Origin: Streptomyces tsukubensis
Lineage (GTDB): Bacteria > Actinomycetota > Actinomycetes > Streptomycetales > Streptomycetaceae
Direction of reading: 5' to 3'
NCBI RefSeq assembly: GCF_009296025.1
Contig: NZ_CP045178.1
Location: 6,262,001-6,326,000 of the forward strand
Length of the DNA: 64,000 nucleotides
Shown here: piece after piece, positions 54,940-63,079 of the stretch
How positions within the stretch are numbered: position 1 is the first letter of the stretch
Layout: each line of letters starts with the position of its first letter
Notes under the pieces: generated by a model
Database searches by the model: none
What the model was told of the DNA's origin: nothing
The model's input: the letters and a program-made list of their open reading frames with translations, nothing else
Position numbers and translations under genes: made by a program

Positions 54940-56214
54940 ATGGAAGAGTTCGATCCCGACCGTCTGTCCCTGGCTCATCGGATGGCGATACGCGACGGTG
55001 CGCGTGGGCCCGGAAGCGGCGGCCCACGGTCGCGGTGGCGCGCCTCGACGAGCCGCCGCTCCGTGCTGCGCGCTATCGCAGGCGGGGCGCTCACCCTGGG
55101 GGGCTCGGCCGCCCTGGGCGCCTGTGGCATCCCGCCCGCGGCCAACAGCGGCGGTACCGTCTCCACGCAGGACCACTCGGCCAAGGAGAAGCGGGTCGCC
55201 TTCTCCAATTGGACCGAGTACATCGACGCCAGTGACGACGAGAAGCACCGACCCAGCCTCGACCAGTTCGCTCAACGAACCGGAATCAAGGTCAAGTACA
55301 CCGAAGACATCAACGACAATGTCGAGTTCTTCGGCAAGATAAAACCCCAGCTGGCCGCAGGCCAGGACACCGGGCGAGACCTGATATGCGTCACCGACTG
55401 GCTCGCGGCCCGCCTCATCCGGTTCGGCTGGGTGCAGAAGCTCGACGCCTCTCATCTCCCGCACGCCTACACGAACCTGTCGCAGCAGTTCCGTAACCCC
55501 GACTGGGATCCGGGGCGCGCCTATTCCTACCCGTGGGCGGGTATCTCGACGCTCATCGCCTACAACATCAAGGCCACCGGCGGAGAGCACATCACCTCGG
55601 TCTCGCAGCTCCTCGACAAACCTCAACTCAAAGGCCGGGTGGGCTTTCTCTCCGAGATGCGCGACAGCGTCGGCATGACACTGCTGGACATGGGCAAGGA
55701 CCCGGCCAACTTCACGGACGACGACTACGACGCCGCTATCGCCCGGCTCCAGAAGGCCGTCGACAACAAGCAGATTCGCCGTTTCACCGGCAACGACTAC
55801 GTCTCCGACCTCAGCAAGGGGGACCTCGCCGCCTGCCTCGGCTGGGCCGGCGACCTCGTCCAACTCCAGGTCGACAATCCTGATGTCCGGTTCCACATTC
55901 CCGACAGCGGCTACATGACGTCGACCGACAACCTGCTGATCCCCAACAAGGCGCGGCACAAGACCAACGCGGAGCGCCTCATCGACTACTACTACGAACG
56001 ACCGGTGGCAGCCGAACTGGCCGCCTGGATCAGCTACGTCTGTCCTGTCGCGGGAGTGGAGGAAGAGTTGGCCAAAATCAACAAAAGGGCGGCACGCAAC
56101 CCTCTGATCGTTCCTGATGCGGAGATGGCGCGTAAATCGCACGCCTTCCGGGCCTTGGAGGCCAAGGAGGAGACGGCGTACGAGAAGAAGTTCGCCGCCC
56201 TCACGGACGGCTGA
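54940..56214 (+). CDS. potD: Polyamine ABC transporter substrate-binding lipoprotein
   Basis: Extracellular binding protein, 424 aa. The N-terminus has a twin-arginine motif RRSVLRAIAGGA and a lipobox LGAC, so it is probably a Tat-exported lipoprotein. The PotD fold follows: VAFSNWTEYIDASDDEKHRP, VKYTEDINDNVEFFGKI, YPWAGISTLIAYN and YMTSTDNLLIPNKARHKTNA. First gene of potD-A-B-C. A palindrome (core 56297) separates it from potA. Confidence 0.93.
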   Translation: MEEFDPDRLSLAHRMAIRDGARGPGSGGPRSRWRASTSRRSVLRAIAGGALTLGGSAALGACGIPPAANSGGTVSTQDHSAKEKRVAFSNWTEYIDASDDEKHRPSLDQFAQRTGIKVKYTEDINDNVEFFGKIKPQLAAGQDTGRDLICVTDWLAARLIRFGWVQKLDASHLPHAYTNLSQQFRNPDWDPGRAYSYPWAGISTLIAYNIKATGGEHITSVSQLLDKPQLKGRVGFLSEMRDSVGMTLLDMGKDPANFTDDDYDAAIARLQKAVDNKQIRRFTGNDYVSDLSKGDLAACLGWAGDLVQLQVDNPDVRFHIPDSGYMTSTDNLLIPNKARHKTNAERLIDYYYERPVAAELAAWISYVCPVAGVEEELAKINKRAARNPLIVPDAEMARKSHAFRALEAKEETAYEKKFAALTDG

Positions 56215-56296
56215 CGCGGATTCGCGCTCCGGTGCGCTCTCCTCGGCCACCGGCCGGGGCGGTCCCGTGCTTGGCCGCAGGGACGCAGGCCGCCCG

Positions 56297-56308
56297 CGCC
56301 GTGCGGCG
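56297..56308. repeat. Palindrome in the potD-potA gap
   Basis: Core CGCCGTGCGGCG (TG centre) in the 141-bp gap. As an intercistronic hairpin it could protect the potD message and favour the binding protein over the transporter subunits. Confidence 0.8.
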
Positions 56309-56355
56309 CGCAAATCGTTCGTTCCCCCGTCCTTCCAGCACCCGGGAATTCGCTC

Positions 56356-57522
56356 ATGACCATTGCGACGCCTTCGAACACCTCGCTCACCTCGGACCAT
56401 GCCGGCGACGTCCGCCTCAGCGGAATTACCAGGAACTACGGTGACTTCACAGCCGTGCATCCGCTGGATCTCACGGTGCGACACGGCGCGTTCTTCGCCC
56501 TGCTCGGCCCGTCCGGCTGTGGGAAGACGACAACACTACGGATGATCGCCGGCTTGGAGACCCCCACTTCGGGCACTGTCCACCTCGGCGACCACGACGT
56601 CACGGTCCTGCCGCCCCACAAGCGGCCTGTCAACACCGTCTTCCAGAGCTACGCGCTCTTCCCGCACCTCGATATCTACGAGAACGTCGCCTTCGGGCTG
56701 CGCCGACGCGGCATCAAGTCGGTGCAGAAGCAGGTCGGGGAGATGCTCGACCTGGTCCAGCTCGGCGACTTCGCGCGCCGCAAGCCCCATCAGCTCTCCG
56801 GCGGCCAGCAGCAGCGTGTGGCGGTCGCCCGCGCGCTCGTCAACCACCCGAAAGTTCTGCTGCTGGACGAGCCGCTCGGCGCGCTCGACCTCAAGCTGAG
56901 GCGGCAGATGCAACTGGAACTCAAGCGCATCCAGACCGAGGTCGGCATCACATTCGTCCATGTCACCCACGACCAGGAGGAGGCCATGACCATGGCCGAC
57001 ACCGTCGCGGTCATGAACGCCGGGCACATCGAACAACTCGGCTCGCCCGCCGACCTCTACGAGAATCCGCGTACCACCTTCGTCGCCAACTTCCTCGGCA
57101 CCTCGAACCTGATCGAGGCCCGCATCGACAGCCGCGACGGTGATGTCCTGGTCGTCGTCTCGGGCGCCGCGACGCTGCGACTTCCCATCGACCGCTGCGC
57201 GACATCCACGGCCAGGGGCGGTGAGGTCCACGTCGGCGTAAGGCCGGAGAAGATCACACTGACCCACCCCGACGACGCGGCATCCATACCCGAGGGGCGT
57301 AACCGTCTCACCGGACGCATCACCGCTACCAGCTTCATCGGGGTGTCGACGCAGTACCTGATCGACTGTCCCGCATGTCCGGAGTTCGAGGTGTACGCCC
57401 AGAACATCGAACGCGACGCGCGCCTGGTACCTGGAGCGGAGATCGTCATGCATTGGAACCCGGTGTACACCATCGGCCTCAGCGCGGACCAGGACATCGA
57501 AGCGGGCGAGGAGGAGGTGTGA
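56356..57522 (+). CDS. potA: Polyamine ABC transporter ATP-binding protein
   Basis: ATPase subunit of 388 aa. Walker A GPSGCGKTTTLRMIAG, Q-loop FQSYALFPHLDIYENVAFGL, signature LSGGQQQRVAVARAL, Walker B VLLLDEPLGALDLKLRR and His-loop VTHDQEEA. C-terminal TOBE domain with VGVRPEKITL. Its TGA overlaps the potB GTG by 4 nt. Confidence 0.95.
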   Translation: MTIATPSNTSLTSDHAGDVRLSGITRNYGDFTAVHPLDLTVRHGAFFALLGPSGCGKTTTLRMIAGLETPTSGTVHLGDHDVTVLPPHKRPVNTVFQSYALFPHLDIYENVAFGLRRRGIKSVQKQVGEMLDLVQLGDFARRKPHQLSGGQQQRVAVARALVNHPKVLLLDEPLGALDLKLRRQMQLELKRIQTEVGITFVHVTHDQEEAMTMADTVAVMNAGHIEQLGSPADLYENPRTTFVANFLGTSNLIEARIDSRDGDVLVVVSGAATLRLPIDRCATSTARGGEVHVGVRPEKITLTHPDDAASIPEGRNRLTGRITATSFIGVSTQYLIDCPACPEFEVYAQNIERDARLVPGAEIVMHWNPVYTIGLSADQDIEAGEEEV

Positions 57523-58451
57523 CCGTCACTGAGGTCCCACCCGCGCCTCCCGCCGCGGAGGCCGATCCACCCGCAGACGCGCCGCGCCGTCGGGGCCGCC
57601 TCGTCCCTTACTGGCTGTTGCTGCCAGGCATCCTCTGGCTGGTCTTCTTCTTCGCACTGCCGATGATCTATCAGGCGTCGACTTCGGTGCAGACCGGTTC
57701 CCTGGAGGACGGGTTCAAGGTCAGCTGGCACTTCGCGACGTACTGGGACGCGTTCAGCGACTACTGGCCGCAGTTCCTGCGTTCCATCGGCTACGCCGCC
57801 GTCGCCACGCTGCTGTGCCTGCTCCTCGGCTACCCACTGGCGTACCTCATCGCCTTCCGTGCGGGACGTTGGCGCAACGCCGTCCTCATCCTCGTCATCG
57901 CGCCGTTCTTCACCAGTTTCCTGATCAGGACGCTGGCCTGGAAGACGATCCTCGCCGACAGCGGTCCCGTCGTCGGCGCGCTCAACACCCTTCACATCCT
58001 CGACGTGACCAGCACCCTTGGCATCACGTCCGGCGACCGGGTCCTCGCCACTCCGCTCGCCGTCGTCTGCGGGCTCACGTACAACTTCCTGCCCTTCATG
58101 ATCCTTCCGCTCTACACCTCCCTCGAACGCATCGACGGACGGCTCCTCGAAGCGGCAGGGGACCTCTACGCCAGACCCGCGACGACCTTCCGCAGGGTCA
58201 CATTCCCGCTCTCCATGCCCGGCGTAGTCTCGGGTACCCTGCTGACCTTTATCCCGGCCACAGGTGACTACGTCAACGCCGATCTGCTCGGGTCGACCGA
58301 CACCCGCATGATCGGCAACGTCATCCAGACACAGTTCCTACGCGTACTCGACTATCCGACCGCTGCGGCGTTGTCCTTCATCCTCATGGCGGCGATCCTC
58401 GTGGCCGTCACCGTCTACCTGCGCAAAGCCGGTACGGAGGACCTGGTCTGA
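57519..58451 (+). CDS. potB: Polyamine ABC transporter permease PotB
   Basis: Inner permease of about 310 aa with six membrane helices. The EAA loop is LLEAAGDLYARPATTFRRVTFP; the typical PotB segment APFFTSFLIRTLAWKTIL is present. GTG 57519 overlaps potA. The N-tail is Pro/Ala-rich. Its stop overlaps potC by one base. Confidence 0.94.
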   Translation: MTVTEVPPAPPAAEADPPADAPRRRGRLVPYWLLLPGILWLVFFFALPMIYQASTSVQTGSLEDGFKVSWHFATYWDAFSDYWPQFLRSIGYAAVATLLCLLLGYPLAYLIAFRAGRWRNAVLILVIAPFFTSFLIRTLAWKTILADSGPVVGALNTLHILDVTSTLGITSGDRVLATPLAVVCGLTYNFLPFMILPLYTSLERIDGRLLEAAGDLYARPATTFRRVTFPLSMPGVVSGTLLTFIPATGDYVNADLLGSTDTRMIGNVIQTQFLRVLDYPTAAALSFILMAAILVAVTVYLRKAGTEDLV

Positions 58452-59260
58452 TGAACCCCAGAACTTTGCTGCGCGCCGTACGGCGCAATTTCGTCCTCCT
58501 CGCGGGGCTGCTCACACTCGTGTACCTGATCCTGCCGAACGTCGTAGTCATGGTGTTCTCGTTCAACAAACCGAACGGCCGCTTCAACTACGAGTGGCAG
58601 CGTTTCTCCACCGACGCCTGGGCGGATCCCTGCGGCGTCGCCGACATGTGCGGCTCCCTCTCGCTCAGCCTTCAGATCGCGGGCTGGGCGACGCTCGGCG
58701 CGACGCTCCTAGGGACAATGATCGCGTTCGCGCTGGTGCGCTACCGCTTCCGGGCCAGGCCCGCGGTCAACTCGCTGATCTTCCTACCCATGGCCATGCC
58801 CGAAGTCGTGATGGGCGCCTCGCTTCTCACGCTCTTCCTCAACGTCGGTGCCCCACTGGGCTTCTGGACGATCCTCATCGCCCACATCATGTTCTGTCTC
58901 AGCTTCGTGGTGACGGCTGTCAAGGCTCGGGTCATGTCGATGGACCCCCGCCTTGAGCAGGCCGCCCAGGACCTTTACGCAGGGCCCTTCCAGACCTTCG
59001 TACGCGTCACGCTGCCCATTGCCGCCCCGGGCATCGCCGCCGGCGCCCTGCTGGCATTCGCGCTGTCCTTCGACGACTTCATCATCACGAACTTCAACGC
59101 GGGTTCCACCGTGACCTTCCCGATGTACGTGTGGGGCTCGGCGCAGCGAGGCACCCCCGTCCAGATCAACGTCATCGGTACAGCCATGTTCGTCATCGCC
59201 GTCCTCCTGGTCGTATCCGGCATGCTCATCGGCAACCGGCGCGGTAGGCGGTCGGCCTGA
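58451..59260 (+). CDS. potC: Polyamine ABC transporter permease PotC
   Basis: Second permease, 269 aa, six helices. EAA loop LEQAAQDLYAGPFQTFVRVTLP; FALSFDDFIITNFNAG is the characteristic PotC stretch. The first codons contain a palindrome (core 58474-58485, translated LRAVRRNF) right before the first helix. Translationally coupled to potB. Confidence 0.94.
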   Translation: MNPRTLLRAVRRNFVLLAGLLTLVYLILPNVVVMVFSFNKPNGRFNYEWQRFSTDAWADPCGVADMCGSLSLSLQIAGWATLGATLLGTMIAFALVRYRFRARPAVNSLIFLPMAMPEVVMGASLLTLFLNVGAPLGFWTILIAHIMFCLSFVVTAVKARVMSMDPRLEQAAQDLYAGPFQTFVRVTLPIAAPGIAAGALLAFALSFDDFIITNFNAGSTVTFPMYVWGSAQRGTPVQINVIGTAMFVIAVLLVVSGMLIGNRRGRRSA

Positions 59261-59323
59261 CCACGAACCAGCGTCGCCCCAGGTTTCACACCGAAAAGGC
59301 ACCATCCGTAGGGAGTTGACATC

Positions 59324-60739
59324 ATGGCCCCGAGCGCCATGACCCGCCCCACCGCCGCACTCGTTGACGTACAGCCCCTCGCGTTCTGGCTGGACGACCC
59401 GGACAGACCAGCCCCCGAAGCCCCACTTGTCGGGGACGCCCAGTGCGACCTGCTCGTTGTCGGCGGCGGCTACAGCGGCCTGTGGACCGCGCTGCTGGCC
59501 AAGGAGCGCGACCCCTCGCGCGACGTGGTTCTCGTCGAGGGCAGAGAGGCAGGGTGGGCCGCCTCGGGGCGTAACGGCGGCTTCTGCGCCGCGTCTCTCA
59601 CGCATGGCCTTCCCAACGGTCTCGACCGATGGCCGAGCGAGATCGCCAAACTGGAACAGCTCGGCGGGCGCAATCTGGACGCCATCCAGGCTGCTGTCGC
59701 GCGCTACGGCATCGACTGCGACTTCCAACGCACCGGTGAGATCGACATCGCCACTCAGCCGCACCAGGTCGCGGAATTGCGCGCGGCACGGGACACGGCG
59801 GCGCGGCACGGCTTCACCGGCCTGGAACTCCTCGACCAGGATGCTGTCCGGGCCGAGGTCGACTCCCCGACCTTCCTGGCCGGCCTGCACGATCCGTGCG
59901 GCGTCGCCCTCCTGAACCCGGCCCGGCTGGCGTGGGGCCTCAAACGTGCCTGCCTCGCCCTCGGGGTACGCGTCCACGAGCACACCGCCGCACTCGAACT
60001 GGCCAGGTACGGATCCGGAATGGCAGTACGCACTCCGCACGGCCGTGTCTTCGCGCGGCGTGTGGCACTCGGCACCAACGTATTTCGCTCGCTGGTGCGG
60101 CGTACGCGCCCCTACACGGTGCCCGTCTACGACTACGCGCTCATGACCGAACCGCTCTCCGGCACACGACTCGCTTCGATCGGCTGGAAGAACCGACAGG
60201 GCCTCGGCGACAACGCCAATCAGTTCCACTACTTCAGGCTGTCCGCCGACAACCGCGTCCTGTGGGGCGGTTACGACGCCATCTATCCGTACGGCGGCAA
60301 AGTGCGCGCTTCGTACGACCACCGACCCGAGACCTACGAACGTCTTGCTGCCCGGTTCTTCCAGTGTTTCCCCCAGTTGGAGGGCGTCCGCTTCACCCAC
60401 GCCTGGGGCGGCGCCATCGACACCTGCTCCCGTTTCTCGGCCTTCTTCGGCGCGGCCCACGGAGGGCGCGTCGCCTACGCGGCCGGTTACACGGGCCTCG
60501 GCGTGGGCGCCACCCGCTTCGGCGCCGAGGTGATGCTCGATCTGCTCGCCGGGGAGCGCACCGAGCGCACGGAACTGACGATGGTCCGCACCAAGCCCGT
60601 GCCGTTCCCACCCGAACCCCTCGCCTGGGGCGGGATAGAGCTCACCAAGAGATCCATGGCACGGGCCGACCGCAACGGCGGCCGACGGAACCTCTGGCTG
60701 AGGACCATGGACCGGCTGGGGCTGGGGTTCGACAGCTGA
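59324..60739 (+). CDS. FAD-dependent amine oxidoreductase, PuuB-like
   Basis: DAO-family flavoprotein of 471 aa. The FAD dinucleotide fold is LLVVGGGYSGLWTALLAKER, followed by the conserved GREAGWAASGRNGGFC and, near the C-terminus, AYAAGYTGLGVGATRFGAE. It resembles gamma-glutamylputrescine oxidase and related amine oxidases. Position after potC suggests oxidation of imported polyamine. ATG 59324 with GGGAG upstream. The substrate form (free or glutamylated) is not determined. Confidence 0.87.
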   Translation: MAPSAMTRPTAALVDVQPLAFWLDDPDRPAPEAPLVGDAQCDLLVVGGGYSGLWTALLAKERDPSRDVVLVEGREAGWAASGRNGGFCAASLTHGLPNGLDRWPSEIAKLEQLGGRNLDAIQAAVARYGIDCDFQRTGEIDIATQPHQVAELRAARDTAARHGFTGLELLDQDAVRAEVDSPTFLAGLHDPCGVALLNPARLAWGLKRACLALGVRVHEHTAALELARYGSGMAVRTPHGRVFARRVALGTNVFRSLVRRTRPYTVPVYDYALMTEPLSGTRLASIGWKNRQGLGDNANQFHYFRLSADNRVLWGGYDAIYPYGGKVRASYDHRPETYERLAARFFQCFPQLEGVRFTHAWGGAIDTCSRFSAFFGAAHGGRVAYAAGYTGLGVGATRFGAEVMLDLLAGERTERTELTMVRTKPVPFPPEPLAWGGIELTKRSMARADRNGGRRNLWLRTMDRLGLGFDS

Positions 60740-61474
60740 GCGGGAGCGGCGGGTGGCGGTGGGCGTCAGCCGTGTGGGGGCTCACCGGGGGTGCGGCGGC
60801 GCGGGCATCGAAGCTGAGGAGGGAGTGGTATCGACCCGCTGCGGTGCGGGGGTGGGTGCGCCGGTCGGAGCACCCGTCGAAATCGCGCCGCGCCGTGCGG
60901 CGCGCGCCGCACGGCGCGGCGCGTCACCGCGGACGAGTCCGGCGTCGTACGCCGCGACGGGCTCGTCGTACCTCCCGGAGCGGTGTCCGGCGGCGTGGAG
61001 CTGCCGACGACCCGACGGCAATCCTGCGCGCCGTGCGGCGCGAGGGCTCGCCCCACCGGATGACACCGCCTGGTGACAGTCAGTACGAGCGGACCCTGCT
61101 CCGGAGTGGATCCCGCCCGCGCCGTCCCCCCCCTCCTCCACGCGCCGTACGGCGCGGGACGGAGGCAGCTCGCGGACCAGCAGACGTGGCAACGACGGGA
61201 TGACCGCACGCCGCCCCACACCGTGCCGTCCCCACGCCACGCCACGCCACGCCTCCGGCACCCTGCCTCCCCGCTCATGTCCTCGCCGCGCCGTGCGGCG
61301 CCCAACTACCGCGTTCAGCGAACTGGGGATCGATGTCGGCGGCGGAGAAACAGCCTTCGGTCCGGTGTGGGCCACGTCACTCACACCGGTATGGGAAAAC
61401 CGCGTAATGCGGAGGCGTCTGCTCCCTCTCCCTTGGCATGACGGACGAGAAGGCCGAGGAAGAGAGGTCACGTG
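60740..61474. repeat. Spacer with five palindromes
   Basis: Cores at 60891-60902 (TG), 60905-60916 (CA, only 2 bp after the first), 61029-61040 (TG), 61143-61154 (TA) and 61289-61300 (TG). Open frames through it on both strands are Arg/Ala repeats with no family signature. No gene is supported in these 735 bp. Confidence 0.8.
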
Positions 61475-61957
61475 ATGACTGGTGCGGGCACGGATGTGCG
61501 TACGGCGGTCGAATGGCTGGTGTCGGTGGCGTCGGACCCGGAGGGGTGCCGCTTCGCCTGGGAGCGGGATCCGTCCGGCGTCGCGTTGCTACCGGCCGGG
61601 CGCGGTTGGGACGTGCTGATAGTGCCAGGTCCGCTGGGGCGGTCGACCCTCGATGTGCTCGAACGCCTGACTCCGCGGCCCGGCCCGGTCCTCGCCCGGT
61701 CGGAGGGCGCACTGCACGGCTTCTTCGTACCGGCGGGTACGAATGGTTGCTGGGTGGCCAAGGGAGTGCGCGGGGCCGGGGTGGGCTCGTGGATCGCCGT
61801 GCCGTACCCGGGGTGTGGGGCTCGCCACGCCACCCGGCATCTCCAGTGGGCGGTCGCCCCGGACGGATCCGGTGTGCTCACCGATCCCGAGTTGCTCGAA
61901 CTGGCCATGCACGACGCGGTGGCGCGTACCGCGCGTGACCCGTCGCGCGACGGGTGA
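61475..61957 (+). CDS. Conserved-looking hypothetical protein
   Basis: Protein of 160 aa with ordinary Streptomyces codon use and no membrane or signal segment. It contains WVAKGVRGAGVGSWIAVPYP and LQWAVAPDGSGVLTDPELLE. This faintly recalls the C-terminal part of Streptomyces prim-pol-like N-domain proteins, but I would not name it on that basis. ATG 61475 is 7 nt after GAGAGG; a GTG precedes it directly. Confidence 0.65.
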   Translation: MTGAGTDVRTAVEWLVSVASDPEGCRFAWERDPSGVALLPAGRGWDVLIVPGPLGRSTLDVLERLTPRPGPVLARSEGALHGFFVPAGTNGCWVAKGVRGAGVGSWIAVPYPGCGARHATRHLQWAVAPDGSGVLTDPELLELAMHDAVARTARDPSRDG

Positions 61958-62029
61958 CCCCCGACCCCGACCCCGAGCCCGACGCTGTGGACGGGGGTTC
62001 GGCGCTCCTCCTGGGCGCGCCGTACCCCG

Positions 62030-62926
62030 TCAGTCCGCTGTCCGGCTGTCGCCTCGGCCCTCTCTGGGTCTCCGCGGGGAGGGGCGTCGCTGACCCCGGG
62101 GCCCCGGACCGGTGTTCTCCCGCTGCGCGGTCAGTGCCATCAGTTCAAGGAGGATCACGGCGAGGCACCAGCTCGCCAGAACATCCAGGGGCCAGTGGTA
62201 CGCGCAACGCACCAGTCCGATCCCCACGGCCACGCTCAGGACGGCCCAGCTGATCCTTAGGACGCGGCGTGTGACGGGGGAGCGCAGCAACGGCAGGATC
62301 AGCAGTACGCAGGCACCGTAGGCCACGGAGGCAGTAGCTGTGTGGCCGGAGGGGTAGTAGCCGACGCCCTCCATGGTGGGGGGTGCGGGGCGGGCGACGA
62401 ATTCCTTGAACGGTACGACCAGCGCGGGGACCGCTGCCATGCTGACCGCCGCCGACAGCCCCGGCAGCCACCACCGGGCGGTCCGGCGGCGGTGGCTCTG
62501 CCAGCCGGAGTAAGCGATCACCACGGCCAGGACCGGCAGCGCGATGGTGGTGTTGCCCAGGTCGGAGAGGAACTCCGCGACGCCCCTGGGCATCGGACCG
62601 CGGAAGACGACTCCGCCGAAACGTTCGTCCGCCCGCAGTAGGGGGCCGCCCGCGAGGGCAAGCCACGTGCAGAGCGCGAACAGGAGAACGCAGATCCCGA
62701 TGACGACGTACGGCTGCCCCGGAACAGGGGGGGAAGTTCCGGGGCAGCCGTCCTGACCGGGGTACCGCGCGCCCCGGGGGGTGTGGGGCGGGCGGCCATC
62801 CGATCGGTGAGGATTTCCGGAGCCAGAAGCTCCGGCTGTGTGCGCGAAGGCACAACCGAGACGAAACTGGGGAGGCTTCGTCCAGGCGTCGTCCGCAGTC
62901 CCCTGCGGGCGGGGTGTTTCTCTCAT
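62030..62926 (-). CDS. PAP2-family membrane phosphatase
   Basis: Integral membrane phosphatase, related to undecaprenyl-pyrophosphate or phosphatidate phosphatases. The signature is complete: KEFVARPAPPT (KxxxxxxRP), GYYPSGHTATAS (PSGH) and GLVRCAYHWPLDVLAS (SRxxxxxHxxxD, with C in place of S). About six helices. The start is uncertain: ATG 62926 gives about 298 aa, but the first 80 residues are not conserved and contain a strong inverted repeat (62711-62750). Confidence 0.85.
   Translation of the reverse strand: MRETPRPQGTADDAWTKPPQFRLGCAFAHTAGASGSGNPHRSDGRPPHTPRGARYPGQDGCPGTSPPVPGQPYVVIGICVLLFALCTWLALAGGPLLRADERFGGVVFRGPMPRGVAEFLSDLGNTTIALPVLAVVIAYSGWQSHRRRTARWWLPGLSAAVSMAAVPALVVPFKEFVARPAPPTMEGVGYYPSGHTATASVAYGACVLLILPLLRSPVTRRVLRISWAVLSVAVGIGLVRCAYHWPLDVLASWCLAVILLELMALTAQRENTGPGPRGQRRPSPRRPREGRGDSRTAD
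62711..62750. terminator. 15-bp stem hairpin near the PAP2 gene start
   Basis: CGGCTGCCCCGGAAC (62711-62725) is perfectly complementary to 62736-62750 with a 10-nt loop. It may terminate the leftward gabT transcript, which stops 330 bp earlier, or be a leader structure if the PAP2 gene starts further in. Confidence 0.6.
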
Positions 62927-63079
62927 CTGCGTAGAACGTACGGCAACGGAACGGGGGACCGACAGGAGGATCGGCAACCCGCCATCGGCCCCCCACACGT
63001 TCTTCACAGCGCCTGACCGTTACCCCAGGTCATAGCCGCCGTACGGGTGAATCGGCCGCTCACTGGGGCCCTCGGGTGC

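Noticed and set aside
58784..60460. 558-codon open frame antisense to potC and the oxidoreductase gene
   Set aside because: Spans two real genes on the other strand and shows no domain.
1646..61300. Treating every palindrome as a rho-independent terminator
   Set aside because: Many copies are inside coding sequences or within operons, and none has a T-run; only those between convergent genes fit that role.
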